Shown here: positions 11,368 to 24,338 of the stretch, piece by piece
Layout of the letters: every line of letters begins with the position of its first letter
Numbering within the stretch: the stretch's first letter is position 1
NCBI GenBank assembly: GCA_019137255.1
Contig: WPDH01000166.1
Span: forward strand, 1 to 62,796
DNA: 62,796 nt
Direction: 5' to 3'
DNA from: Corinectria fuckeliana
Taxonomy: Eukaryota > Ascomycota > Sordariomycetes > Hypocreales > Nectriaceae
Notes under the pieces: model-generated
Database searches by the model: none
The model's input: the letters and a program-made list of their open reading frames with translations, nothing else
What the model was told of the DNA's origin: nothing
Made by a program: the position numbers and the translations under genes

Positions 11368-12517
11368 AGATCGGGAACACAGTTGAAGATGAGGAATGAA
11401 TCGGGTCGCAACGGCGCATAATCCTGCATGCTCTTGGGTTTGATTTTAAGAGCGCAGACTGTAGAGGGGACCTACATTAAAGACGGTGTTGGCTACACAT
11501 TGTCGTTTGTCCCATGTTTTACTTTTTACACATTTGTAGGAACGGGAGGAGCCCATGAGTTTCATAGGTTGTACAAAACAAATATTTACACGATTCAGTC
11601 CCGTAGCTTTACAAGTGTGAGAGTTGGTGTAGCGTGCCCAACCCCGAATAGACTAATCCTACTAAGCCAAAAACCTCGATCGATCCAAGTAAGCTACGTT
11701 ATCGACTCTCGTCACACAAATCCGATGCTGTTATCCCTGCCCCATGTGATGTGTCGCTTACGAACCCACGGCTAAAAGCTAGTAGCCACGGGTTCGTAAA
11801 CCGCTGGCAATGCCAAACCTTGATTATGGCGTAAGGCTGTCGCTCGAGCTCGTACATCGGAAAGAGATCTTCAAGACTAGAGTCCCGGGATCTGCATTAT
11901 ATGATGCGTCATCTGCGTATATGAACTGTCCAGTGGAGAGCCGGATAATCAAAGCCTGACCGTTGGCCTCCCTGCCGCCTCACAGGTACCCTACCTATCT
12001 AGGTAGGTGACCGAGAACTGCAGCTGTTTCGTTCTGGCCGCAATCTTCAAATACCATCAATCACAGCATCACTCGTATATTAGATGGTCTCCTTAGCGAG
12101 GCATCTCAAGCAACACCTAATGGTCGCCCAAGTGTCTCAAAGGCACACTCATATTCTCTGGAACAAGGCCTAACCTAAATCATCTCTTTTACTCTCTAAT
12201 CCATGTGCCCCCTTCCCTCGTTTAACATGCCACACTGCTTATGAACGGATCCCTTGTAATGCGCCACAATCTGCGCCCGCGACGCCAAATAAAAGGCTAT
12301 GAGGCAGTGCCCCAGAACACCACGCGTAAACTAGCTCTTGGTATACATCGTCATGCTCTCGAGTTCTCTAACAACATATACTAAGAGCTTATTAGCTTAC
12401 TTAAGTATTCTTAGATCGCTGATAAGAAGTAGATATCGATATAAGAAGCAGGCATAATACTGATATTATGGTTTATTAATTAGCCTTAGGCAGTTAGTTA
12501 TTTAGGTCTATTAAGTG
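11368..12517. other. Aconitase 3' flank grading into AT-rich DNA
   Basis: No gene is visible. The first few hundred bases are probably the aconitase 3' untranslated region. G+C falls off after about 12360, where the sequence starts to look RIP-affected before the transposon's target duplication at 12518-12526. Confidence 0.6.
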
Positions 12518-12526
12518 GCGCTAGTA
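12518..12526. repeat. 9-bp target-site duplication, left copy
   Basis: GCGCTAGTA abuts the left inverted repeat and matches GCGCCAGTA at 23997-24005 except for one C-to-T change. A 9-bp duplication is the usual product of Mutator-like transposition. Confidence 0.8.
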
Positions 12527-12615
12527 GGCGACTTATAAGTGCACAGCCAGCTGTGTGTTTAATATCACGTGATTAGCTGCACAGCCGGCTGTGTGAATAA
12601 GATCTGTTATATAAG
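12527..12615 (+). repeat. MULE terminal inverted repeat, left
   Basis: This pairs with 23908-23996 in reverse orientation. It contains two near-palindromes of the GCACAGCCGGCTGTGC type (12541-12556 and 12579-12594) around a perfect 10-bp palindrome ATCACGTGAT (12564-12573). Most mismatches to the right end are C-to-T or G-to-A, as RIP would give. Confidence 0.85.
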
Positions 12616-14396
12616 CTAAATGCTATTATGTATAATATATATATATAATATTACAGCTTTTCTTAATATAATTAAACAAAAAGATAATTTATAGTATAAG
12701 TAGCTACTTAATATATATTATCTAATCTCTTAGTAATATATTAGGGTTTTTAAGACTATAATAAATATATAATATCTTATAATAGTACTATTTTATTATA
12801 ATATTATAGCTATAACTATATATATTAATTACTCTTATTATATAGTATATAAAGTAAAGCTTTATCTCTTAGAAGAAGCTTTTTATTTCTTATTAAATAT
12901 TACTATAAAAATATATAACTATAACTAAAGCTAGTATTAGAATACTTAAGGCTTTTTAATTTATATAGATAATATAATAATATAAGTAGGGCTTTTAATA
13001 GTAAACTATAATAACTAATTTATTTTATAGCTTATTACTAATAACTAATAAGAATAGCTACTAAGCTGTCTTTCTTATATATTATTAGTTTTATTCTCTA
13101 TTAAGTATTAGAGATTTACTACTATCTTACTAATAGATTTAACCTCTCTTATAGTACTATATATAAACTTTTAGGTACTTATAAAAGCTTAAGCTACTTA
13201 ATATCCTTCTTAAGGGTAGTATATTACTATAAAGATACTATTATTTAGATATTAGATTAGAAGGAAGTAATATATTAGGTATTTTAATAATATTTTTTAA
13301 TAATAGTACTCTCTTTTAGATATAATACTTATATAAACTTATAATTAACTTTAAGCTCTTAATACTTTATATTATAATATAAGTATTATAGTCTTAAGTA
13401 TAATATAGCTAATAGCTACTATAAGAATAACTAGTAACTTATAAAATCTTTAGGTAATAAAAAGATTAGAAATATATATTTAGTATATTACTTTAGATAG
13501 ATATATTTAGTAGATATAATAAGAAATATAGTAATATTATTAAATAGTTTAATAAATATAATATTATATTATTATTTTTACTTCTCTTATTATCTTATAT
13601 ATAACTATTAAGCTTATAAAACTTTATATAAAAACTTAGCTAAAACTATATTAAATTAAGCTATTAGATTACTATATTTATACTTAGAGATTCTTTTTTT
13701 TCTTCTCTTTCTAATAATATATTATAATTATATTTCTTATTTCTTATTTATATTTTAGTAAAAAGAGTTCTTATTATTATACTATCTTTTTTATAATTAA
13801 AAATCTCTTTTTATTATATTCTAAATATTTTATATATTTTACTATCTTAAAAATAGCTACTTTATTATTTTTACTCTTATATTCTATTTAACTTACTTAT
13901 TCTTAGTCTTATTCTAATTAAGATAACTTATTATCTTCTTTTTAATTTAGTTTTTAATACTACTTTCTACCCTGTAATAACTTCTTATTTACTTAAAGTT
14001 AAAATACTAGTTATATTCTACTTTACTATAATATAAAAGCAGTCTTATTACCCTCTAGTATTACTAGTTAGTCTTTAAGGCTTCTTAAGGTAATATAGTA
14101 AACTAAGCCTTTTATGCTTTTTTATATTACTAAAAAATAGTATAAGAGTTATTAGCTTATAATATAAGTATTATAATAGTTGCTAGTTTAGCTATTATAA
14201 AAAATAGTATATAAGTTATTATATATATTATTATATATATTATTATATATATTATTATATAAGCTATAATCTTAGATGTTATAAATAATCTAGTTAGAGA
14301 TAATAAGAATAGTAAGTAAGTTATAAAGTAAGTAGTTATATATATTATTATAGTGATTTAAGTAGAAGCTTATAATAAATACTTATAATATAAGAG

Positions 14397-14401
14397 GTAT
14401 A
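14397..14401. repeat. 5-bp target-site duplication of the Gypsy element, left
   Basis: GTATA immediately precedes the left LTR and is repeated at 21951-21955 right after the right LTR. Confidence 0.8.
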
Positions 14402-14606
14402 TATAATAGTTAGTGCTAACTTTATTAACACTTAATATAAGCCTTTAAGACTTAACCTTAAGGCTCGCCTAAATAGTAGGCTAATAGCCCCTTTAAGAAT
14501 ACTAGACAAGCACTTACTAAATACTTATTAAGTAGAAGCTTTATAATATACTAATACCTACCTTTATAATCTTTATATTTACACCCTAGTAAGACTAACT
14601 CTTATA
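14402..14606 (+). repeat. 5' LTR of the Ty3/Gypsy element (205 bp)
   Basis: The LTR starts TATAATAG and ends CTCTTATA, readable as RIP-altered TG...CA ends. It aligns over its full 205 bp with 21746-21950 without gaps, and all differences are transitions. Confidence 0.9.
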
Positions 14607-17600
14607 ATCCTTCTACTTTTACACTCTACCTAAGTTACTAGTATATAACACAAAATAAGAGGTTATATAAGATCCCCTATAGAGCGTAGTAAGTATATAA
14701 TAAGTATAGGATAACTATTAATAATAATAAATAAACTTATACTTACTAATTAGGTAAAGAAAGAGATTAATCTAATTAATACTCTTCTTATAAAGGAGAG
14801 ACCCTTTTAGAAAATACCTTTTATGCTAAATCTTATACTAGGCTAAGAGGTGTTACTAGAAAGAACACTCTCTCTCTTATATAAAGCTAGGTTATAATAA
14901 GTGCTAAGAGAGGACTTAAAGACTACTTATAGAGATTATAACCTTAATAAGAGAGAAACCCTAATATTAGATATATATAATAATAATAAGAACTAATTAT
15001 CTATATAATCCTAATTATATATAAGATAATAATCCTAATTAAGAACCTCTTTAGAATACTATCACTAAGTGATTAGCCTTAAAAAAGACACTTTAACCCT
15101 TTAGGAATTAGTCTTAATAATAGTATATTAATAAGAAGAGGACTGTAAAATATAAGAGGAAGATTATTAATTTTAGAAATAGCTACTTAAAAAGCTAGTT
15201 ATAAAATCTAGTAGTAATAAGCTAAAAAAGTATAAAAGACTATCTTAATACTCTTATAAGTCTCTTAAGAAAGATATAATAAGTATACAAATTAATAATT
15301 AAATTTATACTATATAGTTAGTAAATAATATATAAGAGTTTATAACTTATTACTAAAAAATACTCTAGTTAACTACTTACCTCTCTAAAATCCTATAGAT
15401 AAAATAGAGAGACTACTTAAGTGCTATATAAGACCTCTTATAGTTAGACTTTATAAACTTTATAAGAAGACTATATATAGATCTAAAATAGTAAGTAATT
15501 AAACTATAGAAAAACCTTACTTACCTTTAACAAGACATAAAATAGTTGCTAATAGACCACTTTAATATATAAAGATTAATTTATAACTCTTTTAGCACTA
15601 AAAAGCCTAAGAAAGATAAGATCTTAGCATACTAATACTATTATAAACTATAGACTAGGGTTAAAAAGAAGCTCTAAAGACTATAAATAGATATCCTAAA
15701 GGTAAGAGAGCTAGCTTAGAAAGCTTAATAGTAATAGTAATATCTTAAAAGTAATAACTGCTTAAGAAGTAATAGCTAGAAGAGAAGTAGCTTTACTAAC
15801 ACTTAGGAGGGTTTATAAAAGACCTAAATAATAGACTATTAGACTTACCCTCTAAGTAAGTTAAGAACTTAAAATACTAATAAGTTAACTAATAGAGGAT
15901 CTTAGCTAGCTAGTAATAATAGATAATAAGTAGTAGATAACTGCTTATTAAGTTGGTTTCTTAGAGGGATTACCTGCTATAATTATAATAAAAAAGAATA
16001 CTATACTTTAAATTATAAGGCACCCTAAAGGACTATAAGATAGTTAAATAAAAAAAAGACTACCTAAAATATAGCTACTATATAAGCTATTATAGCCTAT
16101 CTTAAGAATATTAACTTATTAGAAAACAAGTAGGTATAAGAATAATTACTACACCTCTTATACTAAAACCTAAGCTAGTGCTAATTAGAGTAATTATATA
16201 AGGTAAGACACTTATTATATAAGTATTTACTAAAGAAGAAGTTAAGATAGATATAAATACTTATATATAAGTTAATCTTATTAGTTAATAACTAGTATAA
16301 AAGTTAGGTCTTAAGTCTAATCTAAATTAGAAGGTACTAAACCTAGCTAGCTTTAATAAGATAATCACTCTTCTCTTACTAACCTACTAGCTAACCTTTT
16401 TTCTACTAAATCACTAAGAGTTCCCTAGGAAAGTAAGAAAGCTATTTGTAAAAGTATAACACCTAAAAGGGGCTAGTAACTTACTTTTATCTACCTAAGT
16501 GATAAAAGAAGAAGGTATTATAATTAATACCTAAATATATATATAGACTTATAAACCTGTTTTAGTTTAAGACTTTACATCCTTTATAAAGAGCTTAGTA
16601 GAAGATAATAAAAAGGTATTTATTATATATATTAATAGTATACTATTACTAGATAAGCAGCTAATACCTGTTCTAAAAGAGGATTTAAAAGAATAGAAAG
16701 ATAATATCTTACTAGCTAAACTAAAGTTAGAAAAAGAAACCTTTAGTAAGAAAGTATTAAAAACTTTACTACTACTAGAAGAGATAAAACACTTAATTAA
16801 CTTATAACTAGAGAGGAAACCTCTACTAAGATAAATATACCTTACTAATAAGAAGTAAGCTTAAGTTATTTACAAATATATCACTAAGAATATAGCAAAT
16901 AGTTAAATTAGATATTTTATAAGTAAAGCTAGTATACTTGTTCTTTTTATACTAAAAAAAAACAGAGAAATCTAAATCTATATAGATTATAAAGGTCTTA
17001 ATACTATTATAGTGAAAAACTATTATCTGTTACTATTAATTAGCAATCTATTAGATTAATTATCTAAGGTAAAATAAATCTTAAAGATTAATATTTATAA
17101 TATATATTATTATATCTAGATTAAGCTAGACAACTAGTAGAAAACTATATTTTATATAAGATATAGTTACTTTAAATATACTATTATACTATTTAGATTA
17201 ACTAATACTCTAGCTATATTCTAAGTATATATTTATTAAGTGCTTACTAGGTTATTAGATACTTACTATATTATATACCTAAATAATATTATTATATACT
17301 TAAAGACTAGAGAATAGTATACTAAGAATATTAAAAAGGTACTTTATAGACTATAAAGCTTCTAACTATATACTAAGCTATTAAAATATATATTTTACTA
17401 ATAAGAAGTTAAGTTCTTAAGGTATATTATTACCTAGAAGAGGTTAAAAATATACCTCTCTAAAGTCTATATAATCACTAAGTAGCTAATACTAAAAAAT
17501 ATTAAAAATATTTAAGTTTTTTAAGGATTTTATAACTTTTACTAAAAGTTTATTATAAAGTACTTTAGAATTACTACCCTCTTAATAGCCTAGCTAAAAT

Positions 17601-20600
17601 AAGATAAAAGGGCTAAAAGGTTTTAATAGGGAGAGAAAAAGAAAATAGTATTCTAAACTCTTAAGTGTATATTCTACTTAGTGACTGTTTTATAATATTA
17701 GGACCCTACTAAGTATATATAAGTAGAAATAGATATATTCTTATAAGTAATCTTAAGAATCTTAATATAACTGTTTAATAATTAATAGAGACTTATTACC
17801 TATATATTATATAAGCTTATAGATATAAAGTAATAGTAGAGTATAAGATAATAAGAGCTATTAGCTATTATTAAAAGCCTTAAGCACTAGAGCTATTATC
17901 TACTAAGACTTTTAGATAGGTTTCTTTTACTAACAGACTATATAGCACTTAAGAGAGTAATTATTATACTAGTATAAGACCTCTAAGAAAGGCTTACTTA
18001 TTAGGTATATAAGTTAGCACCTTTTAACTTTAATATTAAATACTACCTTAGGATTTAAAACTCTATAGATAGACTATTAAGATATCTTAACTATATAAAG
18101 GGTAAGGTTAGCTATAATAATATACTACCTACTCTTATAATAAAGCTATAAATAGTTAAAGATTTACTACTAGATGTATAATAAATAATTACTAATATTA
18201 GAGGTAAGATAAAAACTATAAGAGTATATATATAAGTAGTATAAGTAAGTCTTAGAGACTTTATAAGATAATAAGTCTAAAAGGGGCACCTCTCACTCTA
18301 AACTCTCTAGAAAGACTAGAGAAGTTAGATATAAGAAGTATTTATCTTTATAGTCACCTAAGCCTAAAGATAGGTAGGTATAACCTAAAAGCAGTTAGAG
18401 AATACTTAGTGAGAAACAGCCTATTAAGAAAGCTAAGAGGACTTTACTAAAGCTAGGATTATTAATCTAGAGTAATATATCTTACACTAAATTATAAGAG
18501 AGCTTATAAAGAGCAAAATAGTATTCTTATTATAACTCTTACTATACTTAGAAGAACTAGTTAGAGGACTATAAGCTAATAATTAGTTTTGTTAATAATA
18601 GTTAGTAAGAGTGTGATAAATAGCTAGTAAGCTAGGTTACTACTTTTATAATTAGAATAAAATCTTATTCTTTAAGAGTAAACTAGTAATTTATATATAG
18701 GAGGTATTAAGACTTAAAATCCTATATTAGCACTATAATAATCTTAAAGTAAGATATATAAAAATTATAAAGATATTAGAACTTATTAGTAGGAAGTTCT
18801 ATTAGAATAAGATTAGGAAAGATATAACTAAGTATATAACTAGCTGCTAACTATACTAAGAGGTAAAAACCCTAAGGTATAAGCTTTATAAATATTTATA
18901 ATCACTCTTAATACTATTATACCTATTCTAAGAAATTAGTATAAACTTTATTATAAGTTTACTAAATAGTATATAAGTAAATAGTAAGAAATATAATATA
19001 ATTTTAGTAATTATATACTATATAATAAAATATATAATATTTATTTCCTATAAGAAGACTATAATAGCAGCTTAATTAGTATAAGTGCTTTATAAGCAGG
19101 TGAAATATAAGTTTAGAAGTCTTAAAGAGATTATAAGTAATAAAAATAAGCTTCTTATAAGCTAATTTTAGGAGGACCTTATAATTAAGAGAGTGACCTA
19201 TTAGTAACTATCTATTATATACTACTTATAGACTAATAGCTAGACAGAGAGAACAAACTAAGCTATAAAGAAATATCTGTAAATTTACATAAGAAAGTCT
19301 TTTAAAAGATAAGTAGTATAATTACTAAAAGTAAAATTTATATATAATAACAGCTAATATAATAGTATTAGTATATTTCTAATATAAGCCTTATATAAGT
19401 ACTACCTAAGAGTAGTAAAGTATATATTATAATACTTAAAAACTACTATATAAGAAGTGACTAAGCATATTAAAACCTTTTACTAAGTATATAATAAGGC
19501 CTGTAAGTGCTAGAAATAAGTAATAAAAGCTTAAGCTAAGAACTATAATAAAAGACATCTTAAATAGAAATATTAGGTAGGATAAGTAGTAAGACTATCT
19601 ATATATAACTTCTAATTTAAATATAAGAAATTAGCACTTAAGTTTATCTAAGTTATAATAGCTAAAAGAGTTAGAAAATAAGCTTATTAAGTTTACTTGC
19701 TAAAATAATATTATAAGATATATAATATATTTTTAGTCTTACTTATTAAACTATAAAAAGATATATATAAAACACTTAATAAATACTTAATAACTCTCTT
19801 AAAACTTAAAGAAAAAAAGAATAAGTAAAAGGTTAAAAAAATTATTATAAATAAGAAAATAAGAGAGAAAACCTTCTACTTAGTAAAATAGATAGGATAG
19901 CTAGTAGAATATAACACTTAGAAACTTATAATTCACTTAGAAAATATAATAAAAGTAGTATAATAATATTACTAATAATAAAAGCATATATATAAAAAAT
20001 AGGATAATAAGAATCTCTAATAATAGGTAAAAACCTAATAATAACTAGGTGATAAATACTTACCCTCTTCTAACTTAAATATAAACTTAAATAACTAAAC
20101 TGTTAAAACCCTAAATAAAAGCTATTTAAAACTATAAAAGAAACTAGACTATAAACTAAACTAATAATAAAAATTTAAGCCTAAAAAGAGGCGTAATAAA
20201 CCTAACTGTTATAATAAGACTAGACTTTTTTCTCCTTCTTATTATTTTTCTTATCCTGCTCTTAGTAAGCTTACTCTTAGAGTTATTTCTCCTCTAAGTA
20301 TTACTACTTAGCTATAATATACTTTACCTTAGAATAAGTAAAAGCTTCTCTTTTAGGATTTTAAGTAAGCAGCTAGTAGCTATAAGAGGTGTGAGAAGAG
20401 GTATAGAAAAAGGCTAAGAAATAGACTAAACTATAATAAGAAGAATTACTAAACATACTATTACTATATACTAAGCTCTTATTATTATAAGAATAGTTAG
20501 AAGCTAGTTAGTTACTATAATAAAAAGATACTATACTTATAAAAGAAATAAATAGCTTAAAAGCCCTATTATTATAATACTAAATAATAAAAGCTTAGAT

Positions 20601-21745
20601 AGCCTTAGAAAAATTATTAGGGAAAGTATAAGTAGAACTCTTATTAGATATCTTAATAGTAGGTATATACTTAGCGACTATTAGAGTATAAAGAGCTAAT
20701 AATAAGAGTTAGAAGATAAAGTTATTATAGTAATATAAGAGTGTTATAAATACTAGTTAAGCTTATAAAACTAACTAGTTCTTATAGTTAATTAAACTAA
20801 ATTTAACCTTAGTATATAAAGCTTAAATCTAGGTAGAAGTAACTACTTTCTAATATATAAATAAATATATATTACCACTCTAAATATAAATACTTATAGG
20901 GTTCTTAGTAAACTTAATAAGGTTCTACTATATAGTAGTAATAGTATAAATAGTGTAGATAATATATTAGTAGCTAACAGTAGAAATACTCTTCTTCTTA
21001 TTATTTTAGTTATAGTAAGAAAGATAGTAAAAGAAGTTCTAGTACTATTATACTATAAGAACTAACTTAGTAAGAATCTATTATTATAAAATTAGTATAA
21101 GCACTCACAGCTTACTAAGCACTTATAATATATACCTAGCTATATTACTTATTTAAGGCTTTATAGATAGTATAGCAGAAAATAAGAGAACTATATATAT
21201 AAGAATATAAGAAGAAATAGTATTTCTATTAGATATAATAAGAGTAGAAAACACTACTAAGAGGTATTCTAGAAAACTTTTTATCTAAGAAGGGGAAATT
21301 AACTTTAGCTTAAGTGTAAAACTCCTTTAGTATTATAGCTGCAACTTTAAGAATTAATATTAGTATATAAAGGTTAAATATTTAGCAAGTAGGTAAAGAT
21401 AATATTAAGAGGGTAAAGACTAATTAAATAGAAAAACATAAAGTTAAGAGAGAAAACTAATATATTAACTATAGATAAGAGAGTTCTAAAAAAGGTTATA
21501 AGAAAGAGAGAATCTTAAACTTAAAGTAAATAAAAACCTAAAGTAAATATTTAGAGTGTAAAATAAGTGGGCCTTTATATAACAGCCTAATAACTGCTTA
21601 TATAATACTTAGATTATAATAAACCTAATAACAAGCTATATTATTTTTATACAGTTAGTAAACTACTATATGTATAGGAAAATAATAAACTTTCTCTTAT
21701 AAAGAATAATACCTTAAGATAAGACTTAAAAGGGGAGAGAGTAAT

Positions 21746-21950
21746 TATAATAGTTAGTACTAACTTTATTAACACCTAATATAAGCCTTTAGGGCTTAAC
21801 TTTAGGGCTTACTTAAATAGTAGGCTAGCAGCCTTTTTAAGAATGCTAGATAAGCACTTGCTAAATACTTATTAAGTGAAAGCTTTATAATATACTAATA
21901 CCTACCTTTATAATCTTTATATTTACACCCTAGTGAGACTAACTCTTATA
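21746..21950 (+). repeat. 3' LTR of the Ty3/Gypsy element (205 bp)
   Basis: This is the gapless partner of 14402-14606. It is preceded by a purine-rich tract containing AAAAGGGGAGAGAG and followed directly by the GTATA duplication. Confidence 0.9.
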
Positions 21951-21955
21951 GTATA
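21951..21955. repeat. 5-bp target-site duplication of the Gypsy element, right
   Basis: GTATA, identical to 14397-14401. Confidence 0.8.
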
Positions 21956-23907
21956 CTTTAGATCTTATTATATAACTTTACTTATAATATCTTAAATATA
22001 TTAGTAATACTTTTAGTTATACTACTTTTTTAATATGTTTAAATATAAAAAGCTTATATTATATACTTATTAGTAGTAATATTAAAGTAGCTATTAGGTG
22101 ATTAAACTACTTATAAGGCTTAATAATAAGCTAAAAAGTCTCTAATTATTAAAGATACTAATATAAATAAAAATAATATAGCTAAAAGAGTAAACTTTAT
22201 ACTAGTAAAAGCTAAAAGGTATAAGTATATAGTAAACTAAGAGTTTTAGTAAAAACTCTTATATATAAAAAATAATCTTTTAATAGCTATTTCTACTAAG
22301 TCTTAACTTTTTATAAGGCCTTATATAAGACTTAACTATAAATATTACTATATAATATCTTAAATAGCTTAAAAGATATACTAATTTATTACCTAGCTTA
22401 GTTAGCTTTAAGTTTAAAAAGCTAGTTTAATAAAATAAGCTTAATAATCCTCTAAGCTTTAAAAAGATTAACTTATAAGGTTTTTAAGTAACTTTTAATA
22501 AGCTAATAAATACTTTTAGCTCTTAATATAATATATTACTTAAAGTATAAATATTAGTAAACTTATATTTTTATAAACCTCTTTTTATAAAGATTTAGTT
22601 AGGTTTTTATAATATAACTTACTTTATTAAGATAAGTAGAGATATACTACTTTTAAAACTTTTTAAGCCTCTTATTATAAATATTCTTAGTTATTAAAGT
22701 AATAATCTTATATTATAAACTATAAAATATCTTTTACTTTTTATACTTTTAAGAGTTATTTTTATCTTAAGTAAATATAAGTATATAATAACTTAAGATA
22801 GCTTTATTAATATGCTAAAAGTATAATATTAAGACTAACTTAGAAAAGTAAGAAAAAGAGAAAATAGTATTTATATAAGTAAAATAGTAATTTATAAGTA
22901 TTATAAATAAAAAAGCCACTTTATAAAGCTTATATAAATATTATAACTACTTAAAAGCCTAAATAAAGTTATTTTTTTTCTTATTACTAAGAAATATAAA
23001 TATAATATAAAAAAATTACTTATAAGTATTAATACTAACTATATTAAGAAGAGATATCTTATACTTATTAGTCTTATATATATAGTCTAATATAAGCACT
23101 TTTAGATATAATTTAAGATATTTTAGTAACTATAAATATATAAATAATACTATTATAACTTTACTACTCTTATTAAGATAAATTTAACTTTAGAAGCTAT
23201 TACTTTTAAGCTAATTAGTAAGAGTATATATATTATTTTAGCTTTTAGTAAGCTTCTACTTATCTTATATAATATAGTTATAAATATCTTACTATATAAT
23301 AAGTATATTTAAGATTATATATAAATAAGATCTAATCTCTTTTAGTATAATACTTATATTAGTAAGTTAGTAAACTATTAATTTATTTAAGAATACTAGT
23401 TAATAATATATTAGATATACTATCTTATTAAAGCTTAGTTTATAATTATATTAATTAAAGCTAGCCTTAAGATAATATATTAAACTCTATATAGTTTTAT
23501 ATAAGCTTTCTTTTACTATAATAAAAAAGAGGTATCTTATATAATATATTATAGTTTTCTATTACTATTTTCTAAAGGTAAAAAAGATATAGCTAGCTTT
23601 ATAGTTATAGTTAAAGATAATACTAGTCCTTCTACTAGAGGTCTTTTAAGAGCTTTTAATAATAAAGGTATAGTCTTATAGTGCTACCTAAGTATTAATT
23701 ATAGTAGCTACTTTCTCTTATAAGTAGAAGTAGCCTTTAAGAGAGAGAATATTATTAGAAAAGTAATAAGAAATATTAATTAGGTTTATTATAGTAGAAG
23801 AAAAGCAGAGAAAGTTAAATTAATACTATAAAAGCTACTAATTGTTAAATTAAGAGGCTAACTTGTGGTAAATAACCCTCTTTTAATAATACTACATATC
23901 TGATTTA

Positions 23908-23996
23908 CTTACATAACAGATCTTATTCACACAGCCGGCTGTGCGGCTAATCACGTGATATTAAACGCACAGCCGGCTGTGCACCTATGAGTCGCC
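23908..23996 (-). repeat. MULE terminal inverted repeat, right
   Basis: This copy is better preserved than the left one. It has GCACAGCCGGCTGTGC as a perfect 16-bp palindrome at 23967-23982, a second copy at 23929-23944 and ATCACGTGAT at 23950-23959. The 38-bp spacing between the two large palindromes is identical in both ends. Confidence 0.85.
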
Positions 23997-24005
23997 GCGC
24001 CAGTA
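23997..24005. repeat. 9-bp target-site duplication, right copy
   Basis: GCGCCAGTA follows the right inverted repeat and is the less mutated partner of 12518-12526. Confidence 0.8.
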
Positions 24006-24338
24006 TTCTTTCTTAGTCAGCAAATGTGGCGCCTTTACTCAAGGTAACTAAAGTCACATGGCGATAAGACCTGCAGGGCCTACCGCAAGCCTGGGTTATC
24101 TGTCCAGTTTCCGTTTGTCCATTTCGGCATTGAACCGCTCCAACATTTGGGTCTTGTTGCTTGTAGTATCGAGGGCAGGGCTGAATCGCAGTCCCAAGAC
24201 GCGACGCTCGGAGTAATCGGCTCCATCGATCAACGGCATCCCTTCCGACCACACCCTTCGAAAGCCGGCAACTTCTGTCGCGTGCGCCAACTTCCACCGA
24301 ACGTCCCGGCTGCTCGGCGCAGTGCGAACCCCATCGAC
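24006..24338. other. Spacer between transposon and rhomboid gene
   Basis: Composition is normal from the first base after the transposon's target duplication. No gene is visible; it presumably contains the promoter of the rhomboid gene. Confidence 0.5.

Larger units (their letters stand above)
14402..21950 (+). mobile_element. Ty3/Gypsy chromovirus LTR retrotransposon, complete length, RIP-inactivated
   Basis: The 7549-bp element has paired 205-bp LTRs and a GTATA target duplication, and it is inserted inside the MULE. Read through its stops on the plus strand, domains follow Gypsy order. A CCHC zinc knuckle of Gag lies near 15975-16016. Reverse transcriptase lies around 16980-17300, with the catalytic YLDD box reading YLNN at 17276-17287 (both Asp codons changed to Asn by G-to-A). 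The integrase zinc-binding region is near 18830-18900 and its core near 19040-19290. A chromodomain-like tail lies near 19890-19970, which places it with the chromoviruses. A purine-rich tract (about 21728-21741) precedes the 3' LTR. No open frame survives. Confidence 0.9.
12527..23996. mobile_element. Mutator-like (MULE) DNA transposon, 11,470 bp, RIP-degraded
   Basis: The element is bounded by 89-bp terminal inverted repeats (12527-12615 and 23908-23996) that begin GGCGACT and are flanked by a 9-bp target duplication. That combination points to the Mutator superfamily. The interior is AT-rich, full of stops and RIP-like. It is interrupted by a complete LTR retrotransposon (14402-21950), so the host element itself is about 3.9 kb, a reasonable size for one transposase gene. 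I could not read a MULE transposase in the remaining flanks (12616-14396 and 21956-23907). The superfamily call therefore rests on ends and duplication length alone. Confidence 0.75.

Noticed and set aside
12541..12594. Possible CRISPR-like or operator array of palindromes
   Set aside because: The palindromes form part of a transposon inverted repeat with a matching copy at 23929-23982, and the organism is a fungus.
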